Shown: positions 45,778 through 56,924 of the stretch, in pieces | Position numbering within the stretch: position 1 is the stretch's first letter | How the letters are laid out: each line of letters begins with the position of its first letter | Assembly (NCBI GenBank): GCA_963971575.1 | Contig: OZ020618.1 | Location: 30,990,540 to 31,054,539, forward strand | DNA: 64,000 nt | Source of the DNA: Liopterus haemorrhoidalis | Taxonomy: Eukaryota; Arthropoda; Insecta; Coleoptera; Dytiscidae | Reading direction: 5' to 3' | Program-made: the position numbers and the translations under genes | Notes under the pieces: model-generated | Databases searched by the model: none | What the model was told of the DNA's origin: nothing | What the model saw: only the letters and a program-made list of their open reading frames with translations

Positions 45778-46482
45778 ACGTAGGGCAAAACGAGTAAAAT
45801 GGCCAGTACATAAATTCCCCAACCGTCACAACGTCATAGAACTATCTCGCCGCGGCGCGCAGGTAGCGTATTACCTCTTCTTTCACCTCGTTGGTCCTGA
45901 AATTCGTCCCACCCAGGTGTGACTTCAACGAAGGAAAGAGGTGATAACCACTTGCCGCTAGGTCCGGGCTGTAGGGGGTGTGTGACGTTATCCCATCCAA
46001 ATTAGCTGATGAGGTCGGTTATTGCACGGGCGGTGTGGGGACGAGCGTTGTCCTGATGAAAACGCACTCCCTTCGTCAGCATGCCCCTTTTTTATTTTGA
46101 ATTGCACGGTGAAGGTTTTTCAAAGTTTGACAGTAGCGATCAGCGTTTATTGTTGTCCCGGTAGGCATTAACTCGCACAACAATATCCCCTTCCCATCCC
46201 AAAACACAGTCGCCATCACTTTGTCGGCAGACAATCTTTGTTTAAACTTTCGCGGCTTCGGCGATCCTGAATGCCGCCACTGACGGGACTGTTCTTTTGT
46301 CTCTGGTGTCGTGTAATGTACCCAGGTTTCATCGCCAGTGACAATTGAATCCAAGAATTATATAATGTTCTTAGTACACAAAAAACTAATCACAGAACGT
46401 AACTCACACCTGGCGGTAGCGGCGAGTCGAAGCTCCATCGCGGACGGCTACCAAACCAAGATTAAGTATCGCCACAAAACAT

Positions 46483-46653
46483 GTTTTGTGGTGGTTTAGA
46501 TACGTGGACGATATTATTTGTTTTTGGACTGGTACCGATAGACAGTTGGATTTATTTTTTAATAACATTAACAAATTAAACCCCAAAAAACAATTTACTA
46601 TTGAAAAAGAACTCGACAATAAAATCAATTTTTTGGATCTCACCATTACACAT
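46483..46653 (+). pseudogene. Penelope-like RT fragment, left of BEL insertion
   Basis: WWFRYVDDIICFWTGTDRQL (catalytic YVDD) followed by NKINFLDLTITH. Reading stops at the BEL/Pao 3' LTR and resumes directly at 55003 with HNDKNFSYSIYRKHTCTD. The two together restore the usual Penelope-like order of RT end, linker and GIY-YIG. The N-terminal RT is absent upstream of 46483. Confidence 0.8.
46649..46653. repeat. Target-site duplication of BEL/Pao (left)
   Basis: CACAT here and at 54999-55003. Removing the element with one copy restores the Penelope-like reading frame. Confidence 0.9.
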
Positions 46654-47827
46654 TGTGGCGCCCGTTGCGCTGGTTTCGTAGGAGAGACGCAGGCGTCGCG
46701 GCGTCACATAGGTCTACGACTAAGATCGTAGGACCCGCCACACGTGGTGACCAATAAACGGTTCTGCTGATAAATTTGTGATGTGCGGATTTAACCTGCA
46801 GCAGAATTGCAGGTAAATCGTTGAAAAAAGGGGGCGCGTTACTTCAGAGCAGAGTTATACTCACAAACAAAAAAAAGGACAGGCAGGGTTCAGACGTATT
46901 TCACTCCAAGGGGTTATGCTTGGAGACTTATTACATATGGTTTGGTTTTCCCTGGGAGTAGAGGTATTCGAAGGGGCCCACACAGTGGTTCTGGAGGAGT
47001 AATAACACAATTCTGTCCTCTTGAATCCCTACTCAGCCGTTGAAATCGTAGAACTGCTCTGAGTAACACGAAAAATTATTTTGAATAATTTTTATAACAA
47101 ACAAAATTAAATGGGGAAAATGTAGCGGAAATTTGTATAAATAAAGTTTTACAAATATATGTTTCTCCCCGACACAACCAGATACATTGGGGTGAGAAAC
47201 TATACACAAATTAATATTCAATTTACAATTTTCAGAATCTAAATTAACAAGTGGCACAAATAACAATGTGCGCACGCACAGGTACTGAACTGTGCGGCGC
47301 GTCAAAATACAATGAAAAAATATGAATTGAAAGGTGTACTCACGCGTTCCGTATGAAAATACGGAAAAATACTTAGCGTGGAGTACAGATACAGAAGTTG
47401 GCTTCAGTTATCCACAATCGGACTCTACAATATCCTGGTGGAATCGCCGATGTCGGTTGATTACTGGCCCAACTTCTGGAGTGGTCTAATATCAAAATAA
47501 CTCTTCTTGACGCGATCCAAAACGGGGGTTTTTTCCTTGTAAAAACGTAGATCCCGAAGGTGGTCAAGCACAAATTCTAGTTTACCAAATAGCTCGCAGC
47601 CTCGTCTTGGTAAACTCGAAACACAGTATATTGATATTATGCAAAAAACTCAAAAGACGTCTGTTCTCGATGAAAGACAATCGAGTAGTCGCCGTCTCAG
47701 ACAGAATTATACAAGATTCTAGCGGTTCATACAATGAACGCTAGAATTGTATATGAAAAATAAGAATTCATAAAAATTACCAAAAGCGGTAATTTTGAAT
47801 AGTTTTGCGACTCAAGTGGTCGCAACA
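46654..47827 (-). repeat. 3' LTR of BEL/Pao element (1,174 bp)
   Basis: On the plus strand it starts TGTGGCGCCCGTTGCG and ends GGTCGCAACA. It is the same length as the LTR at 53825-54998 and identical wherever I compared. It has TGT...ACA termini. As the polyprotein is on the minus strand, this copy is the 3' LTR. Short open frames within it are duplicated in the other LTR and are not genes. Confidence 0.95.
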
Positions 47828-47897
47828 TACCGCCGGCCAAAACGTATGTTTTTAGCTCAGGGCAGCAAAATGGTTAACAACAAGGATCTACACAGGT

Positions 47898-50800
47898 TCA
47901 TTGCAACGGTTGAACCGGGTCAATCGGTAAAGGGGCCAGTTTCACGACTGGTCTTACAAGTTCGCCTCGATTGGTTTTTTCAGTGGCCACTCGTACCACG
48001 TTGTCTTTCCCGGGTGATACCTTTATAATTCGGCCCAACTTCCACTGCAATGGAGGTAGAAAGTTGTCTTTGATCAAGACAAGTTGGCCGACTTCTAAAT
48101 TCCGGGCTGGTTTGTGCCATTTTGAGCGTAACTGGAGAGTGTTCAGATATTCTTGTGACCAACGACGCCAGAATTCTTGAGATACCCTCTGGACCCGTTT
48201 CCATCGAATCAAGTGAGCTTGGGGATCGGTCTCCACGCTGGGTTCGGGTAGTGTTACTCCTGGTTCCATGGTGAGGAAGTGACTTGGTGTAAGAACGCTG
48301 CAGTCATCAGGGCTTGAAGACATTGGGGTCAGCGGTCTAGAGTTCAGGATAGCTTCGATCTGGCAGAGCACAGTAATCATCTCTTCATAGGTGAGAACCT
48401 GTTCGCCGATGACTCTGGCCAAGTGGAACTTCACTGATTTGATTGCTGCTTCCCACAATCCTCCAAAATGAGGTGCAGAGGGAGGATTAATGTGCCACTG
48501 AATACCGTCTTCAGCTAATTGATTTATTAAAAATTCATTAAATCCCGATGACGCGACAAACTTTTGTAATTCGGAGAAGTGTGATTTTGCTCCTATGTAG
48601 TTTGTGCCGCCGTCGCTGTAGACGTGAGACACACGGCCTCTTCTTGATATAAACCGCCGAAAAGCTTGTAGAAAAGTCTGTGTGGATAAATCTGACACCA
48701 GCTCCAAATGGACGGCCTTGGTAGCAAAGCAAATGAATAGACATAGATAAGCTTTGTGACAGCGGTATCCTCTGCCTGCATATGGCGTTATCATAAATGG
48801 ACCACCATAGTCCGTACCAGTGACCTCAAATGGTTTTTGCGGTGTGACTCGATGCTGCGGTAAATCTCCCATCATGGGATTCTGAAAAGTGGGTCTATTT
48901 CTGAAGCAGGTAACGCATTTTCTGCACAAGCTTCTAATCATGTTCCGCGCCCCTATAATCCAGAAGGTGCGTTCCACAATAGACTGGACTGTTCTGGGGG
49001 AAGCGTGCAGGTACTTCTCATGGTAGTGTCTTACCATGAGACTTGTGAATGAATGTTTTGATGGTAACAGACAGGGGTGATTGTGGGTGAACGGACGTTC
49101 AGAATGTCTTATCCGTCCACCAACTCTAATAATACGGGACCGGTCCAGGAACGGATCTAACTGCCTCAGAGAGGAGCTGACCGACTTATTATCAGTAAGT
49201 TTTGCCAAAAGGTCTGGAAATGTCTCCTGCTGCACCAATTTGATCAGTTGTACTCTGGCGTGTTGCATTTCGTCAACAGTACAGACTCCTGTTTTCCTGT
49301 GAGCACCAGGACGACAGTTTGCAGAAAATCTGATGCAAAGAGCTGTCACTCTTATCAGCTTAGGGTATGATGAAAATCTACTAAATACCTCGTCTTCTTC
49401 TGGGGTCGCCTGAACTAGGGAAACAACAATCTTTGCTTCGGCGCTCACAGGCTCCTCTAACGTGGAGGTGTCAGTTATAGAATGCAGGGGCCAGTCTGAG
49501 GTGGGCATCTGCAGCCAACTGGGCCCTGACCACCACAATGGATGAGACTGGAGTTCGTGAGGCCATAATCCACGAGACGCACAATCAGCAGGGTTGTCTT
49601 GCGAACGTATGTGGTACCAATCTAAGACCTGAGTGTGTTCGTTAATTTCTGACACTCGGTTTGCCACGAATGTTTTCCAGCGATGTGGAGGGGACTGGAT
49701 CCATGCAAGAGCAACGGTGGAATCCGTCCATAAAAAGGTACGGCTCACAGCAAGGTTCAGTGAGTCGTTGACAAAGCTCACAAGTTGAGCAAGCAATAGA
49801 GCTGCGCAGAGCTCGAGCCTAGGTAATGACACTTGCTTCACAGGAGCTACTTTAGACTTGGCCATAACCAAGGATATTTTGATTTCGTCACTAGCCTGAC
49901 TGCGTATATAGACAACGGCAGCATATCCCTTTTCGGATGCATCACAGAAACCTAATAAATCGTTGGTAACTTGCCTGGTTGGGATCCATCGGGGAATTTG
50001 GACTTCACTGATACTGGGCAAATGAGATTTGAACTCTATCCATCTGTTTCCAACTGATGGCGGGAGTGGTACATCCCAATCTAGTCCACGCTTCCAGAGT
50101 TCTTGAATCAGCATTTTCGGCACAATAGTGATGGGCGATAACCATCCTAAAGGGTCGAAAATTCTGGCAGCTTCAGACAGAAGTTGCCTTTTAGAAATGG
50201 TTGACTCCGGCAAGTTGATTTGGTACCTGAATGAATCTGAGGTGGGGTTCCACATCAGCCCTAAAATCTTGATGGTGTGATCCCGATCGAGATTTAATGA
50301 TTGACCAGTAAGTTTATGATCATCAGGGACGTCTTGGAGGACTTCACCTGAGTTGCTGGACCATTTGCGCAGTTCCATACCTGCCTTGGCTAACAGACTG
50401 ACTAGCTGAGCCTTTAGATGGAGCGCACCTTGAATGCTTTGAGCCCCAGTGATAATATCGTCAACGAACGTATCATCTGTTAAGGCGATTGCGGCTAGAG
50501 GGAAGGTCTCACCTTCATCTTTAACTAGCTGTCGTAGTGTTCTGATAGCTAGGTAGGGTGCGCTTGTGGTTCCATACGTTACCGTGTTAAGTCGGTAGAC
50601 TCGAGGTGTCGTCGACAGGTTGAAATCCCATAAAATACGTTGATACTGGCAGTGATTGGGTTGAACAAGCACCTGGCGAAACATCTGACGGATGTCAGCA
50701 GTCAGGATGATAGGATGCAGGCGTTGTCGCATTACAACTTGAGCCAAGTCAGATTGTAAAGGAGGGCCTGGTAATAGGGTATCGTTTAGAGATACTCCAT

Positions 50801-53135
50801 TCGATGAAGGCTTGGACGCGTTGAACACTACACGTAGTTTCAACTCAGATCCAACATACTTTATTACCGGGTGATGAGGTATAAAGTAACCATCTTCTCT
50901 CAGGATGGGTTTGTATTTTAATTGGGTCATATGCCCGGATTCAAGATAATCCTGCATGAATGTCATGTACTCTTCACAAAGAGTAGGATTGTTGTTGAGT
51001 CTGGTGCGCAGCGACTGATAGCAGGCATTAGCGGATCCAAAGGATCGGCCTAACTCAACGGTCTCGTTCTTGAACAGGAGCGGTACTACATAGCGGCCAT
51101 CAGGAGTGCGTGAATGCTGTTCATCAAACAACCTCTCCGCTTGGAGTTCCTCCAGTGTCTGAACGGGTTTATACGGAATTTCCTCTAGCTCCCAGAACCG
51201 TCGTAGCGTTTGAGACAGTTCGTCGTCCACCGAAATGTGGAGAGAGTTGAGATTCCGGTTGCGGCCCTTCATAGGGCCCGAAATGACATAGCCTAGTGCA
51301 GTGTCAACTGCATAGGGCCCCTCTGGTAGTTTAATCGACTTGTGTTTTACCAGAGAGAAGTAGATGTCAGCGCCCAACAATATTTCAATTGGACCTGGCT
51401 CGTTGTAGTGTGGATCAGCTAAGTAGACCCCATTTAGTTCCTTGGAAGTAAATGGACGAAACTTCTGACCTGGTAAGTAAGCTGCAATGTTCTTGACTAC
51501 AAGTGCAGCCACTTCGTAACGTCCTAAACTTTTGCGCGAGCGGAAAGGGCATGTAACGACTCCCGACACCGCCTTAACTTGAACGTTGGACACGCCACTG
51601 ATGGAGAGGGTTGTTGGCTGCAGATCCAAACCTAATTTGACACTGCAACATTCAGACATCAAACTAGCTTGGCTACCACTGTCCAAAAGGGCTCTGATTG
51701 GTCTCCATTTCCCACAAGAGTCTTGTACGTGGATAAGCGCAGTACTCAACAGAACCCGTGAGACATTAGAGCTACGATTGGTTCTGACATTATGCGTTAT
51801 CAACACTTGCGAATTGGAGGAAACATTATGATTCCGACTGGATCCAGGTTGCGCTGGCTGATGACTGGAATCTTTTCTAGTACCGTCGGGTTCGTCTAGA
51901 TGGATCAGCGTATGATGGCGCTGATGACAGAGTCTACAACTCCCTTTAGACAGGCAATTCGCTGAGGAATGACTGGAGCCCAAACAATTGTAACAATGGT
52001 TGTTACTTTTAATCAGTTGGTGCCGCTGTAAAGGGTTTAGTTTCCGAAACTGAGGACATGAATACAAAGGATGCTGTTCCTTGCATTTTATACACGGAGG
52101 TGTATATGTTTGAGTGCTAAAAGCAGCCGCGTACTTTCTTACTGGTTTTGGTATAGAGGGTTTCCGTGTAATTTGTGTTGAATTAATGGATGAGTTCCCT
52201 ACTGAACGGAGGGTCTGCCATTGCTGAGAATTAACGAACTCTTCCAGAAACGTAAGCAATGTCTCGACGTCGGGTAACTCGTCGTTGTCAAGCCGTTTCT
52301 CGAATCGGTTGCGTACATTGGTGTCTAATTTGAAAGAGAGTAAGACGGCAAGAATCTTACTCCACTGTTCTACTGGTTCATCAATAGCTCGTAGAGAAGC
52401 TAGATGTCCCCTTACCTTAGAAACAAAGGTATTTACACTGTCGTAAGATGTGCTGTCGAGTTTGGGTGTGTTGATAATACCTTCTACATGGAGCATCGCA
52501 ATGAGACGTCTGCGTTTATACTTTTGAGTTAGAGTGGCTAACGCCGCCGTGTAGTTCGCGTCAGTCAACTTAAAGTCCTTGATGGCAGCAAGGGCTGGGC
52601 CAAGTAGGAAAGATTTAAGGTATTGTAACTTTTGCACGGGTGTTAGCGTTTCCATGGAGTCAACTGAACTCATGAAAAGGTCATAAAACGACTGCCAGTT
52701 GGCGAGATCTCCATCGAAGGGCTGAATGTTGAATTCAGGGAGTTTAGTCTGATTCATAATCGTTTGATTCAGGACTTGGAATGCAGTATCATGGGTGTCA
52801 GAGACGTTCATAGGATGCCTCTCCTCTTTTACAAATGGTGGCTGCTTACTAGTAACTATAAGGCGATCAAATTGGGTCATAACTTCATCGTACTCGCTGA
52901 GCAAGGCTTCTTGCATTCTCTCGTTCTCGGGTAAGGCTAGCAATTTCATTTGACATTCTTCAAACGCTTCAATTTTCGATGTTAAATGTTCAAATTGGGC
53001 TTGTACAAGAGGAATGTCATCTGGGGCGCTTGAAGCTTGTGATATCGATTTATTTAATCGAGTAATGAACCTCGTACACAGCAATTTCTTCGAGTTTAAT
53101 TGGTTAATGTTTGCCATGGTGAGCTGTGTTGACAA
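47898..53135 (-). CDS. BEL/Pao gag-pol polyprotein, 1,745 aa, intact
   Basis: Encodes all proteins needed for virus-like particle formation, reverse transcription and integration. Domains by residue: coiled-coil N-terminus (1-100); gag DUF1759-type (130-310); zinc knuckles C348/C351/C360 region, CYNCLGSSHSSANC (381-394) and C400/C403; Pao-type protease LLDSGSQA (483-490); RT with LTADIRQMF (811-819) and FVDD (890-893); RNase H FCDASEKG (1063-1070) and WTDST; integrase HHCC (H1370...C1407, C1410), catalytic Asp1442, Asp1508, Glu1562; C-terminal DUF5641-type domain (about 1620-1735). Length and order are those of a full BEL/Pao protein. I chose ATG 53135; the Met at residue 7 is an alternative. 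No stops or shifts. Confidence 0.95.
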   Translation of the reverse strand: MSTQLTMANINQLNSKKLLCTRFITRLNKSISQASSAPDDIPLVQAQFEHLTSKIEAFEECQMKLLALPENERMQEALLSEYDEVMTQFDRLIVTSKQPPFVKEERHPMNVSDTHDTAFQVLNQTIMNQTKLPEFNIQPFDGDLANWQSFYDLFMSSVDSMETLTPVQKLQYLKSFLLGPALAAIKDFKLTDANYTAALATLTQKYKRRRLIAMLHVEGIINTPKLDSTSYDSVNTFVSKVRGHLASLRAIDEPVEQWSKILAVLLSFKLDTNVRNRFEKRLDNDELPDVETLLTFLEEFVNSQQWQTLRSVGNSSINSTQITRKPSIPKPVRKYAAAFSTQTYTPPCIKCKEQHPLYSCPQFRKLNPLQRHQLIKSNNHCYNCLGSSHSSANCLSKGSCRLCHQRHHTLIHLDEPDGTRKDSSHQPAQPGSSRNHNVSSNSQVLITHNVRTNRSSNVSRVLLSTALIHVQDSCGKWRPIRALLDSGSQASLMSECCSVKLGLDLQPTTLSISGVSNVQVKAVSGVVTCPFRSRKSLGRYEVAALVVKNIAAYLPGQKFRPFTSKELNGVYLADPHYNEPGPIEILLGADIYFSLVKHKSIKLPEGPYAVDTALGYVISGPMKGRNRNLNSLHISVDDELSQTLRRFWELEEIPYKPVQTLEELQAERLFDEQHSRTPDGRYVVPLLFKNETVELGRSFGSANACYQSLRTRLNNNPTLCEEYMTFMQDYLESGHMTQLKYKPILREDGYFIPHHPVIKYVGSELKLRVVFNASKPSSNGVSLNDTLLPGPPLQSDLAQVVMRQRLHPIILTADIRQMFRQVLVQPNHCQYQRILWDFNLSTTPRVYRLNTVTYGTTSAPYLAIRTLRQLVKDEGETFPLAAIALTDDTFVDDIITGAQSIQGALHLKAQLVSLLAKAGMELRKWSSNSGEVLQDVPDDHKLTGQSLNLDRDHTIKILGLMWNPTSDSFRYQINLPESTISKRQLLSEAARIFDPLGWLSPITIVPKMLIQELWKRGLDWDVPLPPSVGNRWIEFKSHLPSISEVQIPRWIPTRQVTNDLLGFCDASEKGYAAVVYIRSQASDEIKISLVMAKSKVAPVKQVSLPRLELCAALLLAQLVSFVNDSLNLAVSRTFLWTDSTVALAWIQSPPHRWKTFVANRVSEINEHTQVLDWYHIRSQDNPADCASRGLWPHELQSHPLWWSGPSWLQMPTSDWPLHSITDTSTLEEPVSAEAKIVVSLVQATPEEDEVFSRFSSYPKLIRVTALCIRFSANCRPGAHRKTGVCTVDEMQHARVQLIKLVQQETFPDLLAKLTDNKSVSSSLRQLDPFLDRSRIIRVGGRIRHSERPFTHNHPCLLPSKHSFTSLMVRHYHEKYLHASPRTVQSIVERTFWIIGARNMIRSLCRKCVTCFRNRPTFQNPMMGDLPQHRVTPQKPFEVTGTDYGGPFMITPYAGRGYRCHKAYLCLFICFATKAVHLELVSDLSTQTFLQAFRRFISRRGRVSHVYSDGGTNYIGAKSHFSELQKFVASSGFNEFLINQLAEDGIQWHINPPSAPHFGGLWEAAIKSVKFHLARVIGEQVLTYEEMITVLCQIEAILNSRPLTPMSSSPDDCSVLTPSHFLTMEPGVTLPEPSVETDPQAHLIRWKRVQRVSQEFWRRWSQEYLNTLQLRSKWHKPARNLEVGQLVLIKDNFLPPLQWKLGRIIKVSPGKDNVVRVATEKTNRGELVRPVVKLAPLPIDPVQPLQ

Positions 53136-53824
53136 TCTGGATAGGTACGATAGAGTTGTAGGCTCAATCGTAAAGGCGATTTAGTAATATGTACGTTAAT
53201 AATTGCGGGCCTTGTAGAATACGCCGCCGGCCGTGGCGGACAGTATAAATGCTCAGAGGAGGTTACAACGTAACTAGAGTAACGGTAATCGAAATTCGGT
53301 ATACTAAAATCCTAAACGAGGATTAGCGGACGTCCTGAGGGCACGTAGTAAATTTGAATAGCAATACGTCACTCAGGCGATGACGTAGAATTCAAAAATC
53401 AAAATTTCAAAAATCGGTCAAAAATCGGACTTCGAAAAAAATCGGAAAATCCAGAAATTTGACTTTCAAAAAGTCAGTGCAGACCGAGAGCGCACTATAT
53501 AGTCGAGCCGTTCAAAATCAAAAATTTCAAAAATGCCAACAATCGGACTTCAAGAAAAGTCGGACAATTGTGATTCGGAATATAAAATTCGTGAAATATA
53601 AATATATATTGCGTTAAGCAAATCTGAAAATGAAGCTTAAATGCGATTCTGAAAAACCGCGTTAAGCGAATTCCTAAAATCCGCGTTATGTGAATCCAAC
53701 AAAAAACTCGTTAATTTGATCAGAAAAAGCTCGTAATTGGATCCGGCTACTTGGTGGATCATAAACTGTGGATTCGGCGCGCTGATTCGGCCAAAATAAA
53801 TCCGACTAACGAAGGACCAGAAAA
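53136..53824 (-). other. BEL/Pao 5' leader with candidate primer site
   Basis: 689 nt between the 5' LTR and the gag start. TGGTCCTTCGTTAGTCGG (minus, 53819-53802) lies 5 nt inside the LTR and could pair with a tRNA ending CCA; I cannot name the tRNA. 53395-53580 holds repeated AAAATTTCAAAAATCGG-like blocks (three to four), possibly part of an RNA packaging region, which is a guess. Confidence 0.6.
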
Positions 53825-54998
53825 TGTGGCGCCCGTTGCGCTGGTTTCGTAGGAGAGACGCAGGCGTCGCGGCGTCACATAGGTCTACGACTAAGATCGT
53901 AGGACCCGCCACACGTGGTGACCAATAAACGGTTCTGCTGATAAATTTGTGATGTGCGGATTTAACCTGCAGCAGAATTGCAGGTAAATCGTTGAAAAAA
54001 GGGGGCGCGTTACTTCAGAGCAGAGTTATACTCACAAACAAAAAAAAGGACAGGCAGGGTTCAGACGTATTTCACTCCAAGGGGTTATGCTTGGAGACTT
54101 ATTACATATGGTTTGGTTTTCCCTGGGAGTAGAGGTATTCGAAGGGGCCCACACAGTGGTTCTGGAGGAGTAATAACACAATTCTGTCCTCTTGAATCCC
54201 TACTCAGCCGTTGAAATCGTAGAACTGCTCTGAGTAACACGAAAAATTATTTTGAATAATTTTTATAACAAACAAAATTAAATGGGGAAAATGTAGCGGA
54301 AATTTGTATAAATAAAGTTTTACAAATATATGTTTCTCCCCGACACAACCAGATACATTGGGGTGAGAAACTATACACAAATTAATATTCAATTTACAAT
54401 TTTCAGAATCTAAATTAACAAGTGGCACAAATAACAATGTGCGCACGCACAGGTACTGAACTGTGCGGCGCGTCAAAATACAATGAAAAAATATGAATTG
54501 AAAGGTGTACTCACGCGTTCCGTATGAAAATACGGAAAAATACTTAGCGTGGAGTACAGATACAGAAGTTGGCTTCAGTTATCCACAATCGGACTCTACA
54601 ATATCCTGGTGGAATCGCCGATGTCGGTTGATTACTGGCCCAACTTCTGGAGTGGTCTAATATCAAAATAACTCTTCTTGACGCGATCCAAAACGGGGGT
54701 TTTTTCCTTGTAAAAACGTAGATCCCGAAGGTGGTCAAGCACAAATTCTAGTTTACCAAATAGCTCGCAGCCTCGTCTTGGTAAACTCGAAACACAGTAT
54801 ATTGATATTATGCAAAAAACTCAAAAGACGTCTGTTCTCGATGAAAGACAATCGAGTAGTCGCCGTCTCAGACAGAATTATACAAGATTCTAGCGGTTCA
54901 TACAATGAACGCTAGAATTGTATATGAAAAATAAGAATTCATAAAAATTACCAAAAGCGGTAATTTTGAATAGTTTTGCGACTCAAGTGGTCGCAACA
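53825..54998 (-). repeat. 5' LTR of BEL/Pao element (1,174 bp)
   Basis: Exact counterpart of 46654-47827, offset 7,171. It would carry the promoter for the minus-strand transcript. Confidence 0.95.
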
Positions 54999-55002
54999 CA
55001 CA

Positions 55003-55771
55003 TAATGATAAAAATTTCTCTTATAGCATATATAGAAAACACACCTGTACAGATACAATCATTCCTAGATCAACATTTCACCCTTACAACATCAAGTTAT
55101 CAGCACTTTATAGTTACCGCCACAGATTAATAAATATTCCTATGTCCCATGAAGATTATAATAAAGAATTAAATACTATTTTACAAATAGCTAAATATAA
55201 CGGTTATAGCCCCTCCATAGTTTACAAAATTCTCAATAAAAAACATAAACAACGCATTTAAAAAATTTTTTTTCACTATGAGCATTCTCCCCAAGATAAA
55301 ATATTTAGAAGTATTCCTTTTATAGGTCACAGTAGTTACAAAATAGCTAACCAGTTAAGAAAACAAAACATTCAGGCAGCTTTTCATAATAAATTTACTT
55401 TAAAAAGAATGTTAGTTAACAATAAAATCAACAATAAAAACTTTATGTTAAGTAGTGGCGTATACGAAATCAGCTGCAAAGAATATGATTTTATTTATAT
55501 AGGTAAAACAGAGAGAAACTTTAATATTAGAATCAAAGAGCACATGAGCGCATGGCGTCTCAACAAAACTCATTCTAATGTTGCAGAACACATGATTCAC
55601 AATAATCATACGTTTGATTTTGACAATGTAAAAATATTACATGTACAACCTAAGGGATTAAAACTGGACATGTTAGAAGCGTTTGAGATTAAAAAGGCTG
55701 TTTCTAACAACAAAAATTTAATGAATGAACAACCAGAACACATTAGTTCTCCGCTTCTAACACCTTTGTAA
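55003..55771 (+). pseudogene. Penelope-like element, linker and GIY-YIG, right of BEL insertion
   Basis: It continues 46653: FSYSIYRKHTCTDTIIP, YSYRHRLINIPMS and YNGYSPSIVYKILNK. A stop at about 55259 follows, then FRSIPFIGHSSYKIANQL, GVYEISCKEYDFIYIGKTER (GIY-YIG), NIRIKEHMSAW, AEHMIHNNHTFDF, ending at 55771. One Cys of the usual CxxC before YIG is replaced (SCKEYD). It differs from the 24-kb GIY-YIG copy, so two Penelope-like families are present. A single stop and the BEL insertion inactivate it. Confidence 0.8.
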
Positions 55772-56339
55772 TCCTTTAGGTTTTTCCTTTATTATCTTGT
55801 TGTTGTACCTACCTGTTGGTATATATTTCAGTAATATATCGAAAAGTATCAAACCTCAAGTCGAAATACGTATCAATACATTAAATAATTTTTGAAACAA
55901 TAAACCGAGTGTTTTTATTTTAAACTTTTTTAAAATGATTCAATGAGTGCCTTCAACTAATTCAATTAATATTGTTAATATATTTGTTTTGAAGAACAAA
56001 TAAACAAAAAGAGTTTGTTGTTGGTAACCGGTGATGGGTGACATTGTGCTCCCTGCCGAGAAAAAGTATTAATTTTCTAATTTTAATCATCATAATAATT
56101 TCTTATACTTGTTAATATTTAGTAAAACTCACGAAATGTAACATTTAATACATAAAATCTGTTACATAATCATTAAAAATTATCTCTGCATATGTTCACC
56201 CAATTTGTAAAGCTTTTTACTTTGATTTCTAGACACATTTCAAGACAGTTATTTGATTGACTGATCGTAGCACATCATACTCGCAATTTTAAGGAAACAA
56301 TATAGACTTAATATTTAATTAAATAGGTACATAAGAATA
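55772..56339. other. AT-rich spacer
   Basis: Probable 3' untranslated part of the Penelope-like element followed by AT-rich DNA. No coding. Confidence 0.4.
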
Positions 56340-56520
56340 TATATGGACTAATTGGCTCAGTTCACTAATGATAACGGACTGATTGGACGGTAGTTACCAG
56401 GTAGACTTTTGTCTTAACCTTGTTTTCGGATGACTATGATTTTTTCCATTTTCCAGATATTTGGATAATTACCGGATTTAAGTATAGCATTGCAGATGTT
56501 TATTATGTATATTATGCATT
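56340..56520 (-). pseudogene. LINE reverse transcriptase scrap
   Basis: Minus strand: CNAILKSGNYPNIWKMEKII then PGNYRPISPLSLVN, matching the RT motif 1-2 region of Jockey/CR1-type LINEs. About 55 codons with stops. Confidence 0.6.
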
Positions 56521-56775
56521 TTTTCAGTAACATTTTTGACGTGTATTAATATCATTAATAAATAATAAGTGTAGCTTACAATTAAACATCGTAATTTTTA
56601 AGCAATAAGTACTTTACATGCTTGTCATTTATTTATTAATTTTACGGTAATTTAAAACATTTCGTATCAATTCCTATATGTTTTTATATGTTGACGAATT
56701 ATGTCCGTAGATAATATAATAGTTAAGTTTATGGGAGTCGGACAGGTGTAGAAATAAATAAATAAGTTTATTTAA

Positions 56776-56830
56776 CTAAGCTTACGTTTCGATTTTAATC
56801 AAATCTTCCTCAGAGCTAAAAATATTTAGA
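56776..56830 (-). ncRNA. Hammerhead-like structured motif 4
   Basis: Minus strand: CTGAGGA (56813-56807), stem GATTT/AAATC, GAAACGTA. The mirror of motif 5. Confidence 0.4.
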
Positions 56831-56924
56831 ATCAGTTAGAAATTACATAATTAATATTGTTTATATGAATTTGATAATGTATTCATATAAACAATATTAA
56901 TCATGTAATTTCTAACTGATTCTA

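Larger units (their letters stand above)
43171..46370 (-). pseudogene. mariner element (DD34D-type), split and decayed
   Basis: Minus strand. 46354-46076 reads IVTGDETWVHYTTPETKEQS and MATVFWDGKGILL (first catalytic Asp in GDETW). 46075-45830 reads FHQDNARPHTARAITDLI (second Asp), HPPYSPDLAASGYHLFPSLK (third Asp) and VKEEVIRYLRAAA. After a 2.4-kb insertion, the C-terminus GIRKMLYRMQKCIDRNGDYV is at 43346-43250. The far end TACGAGGGTTGTCCGTAAAA (43171) has a TA followed by a mariner-like inverted repeat. The 5' part upstream of GDETW is missing and stops are present, so it is inactive. Confidence 0.75.
46654..54998 (-). mobile_element. Complete BEL/Pao LTR retrotransposon, 8,345 bp
   Basis: Two equal 1,174-bp LTRs, a 5-bp duplication CACAT, a candidate primer site and one uninterrupted 1,745-codon polyprotein. 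The equal LTRs indicate recent insertion. There is no envelope frame. It is inserted in a Penelope-like element. Confidence 0.95.

Noticed and set aside
47033..47573. Open frames of 90 and 66 codons, duplicated at 54204-54744
   Set aside because: They lie inside the two BEL/Pao LTRs and are copied only because the LTRs are equal.
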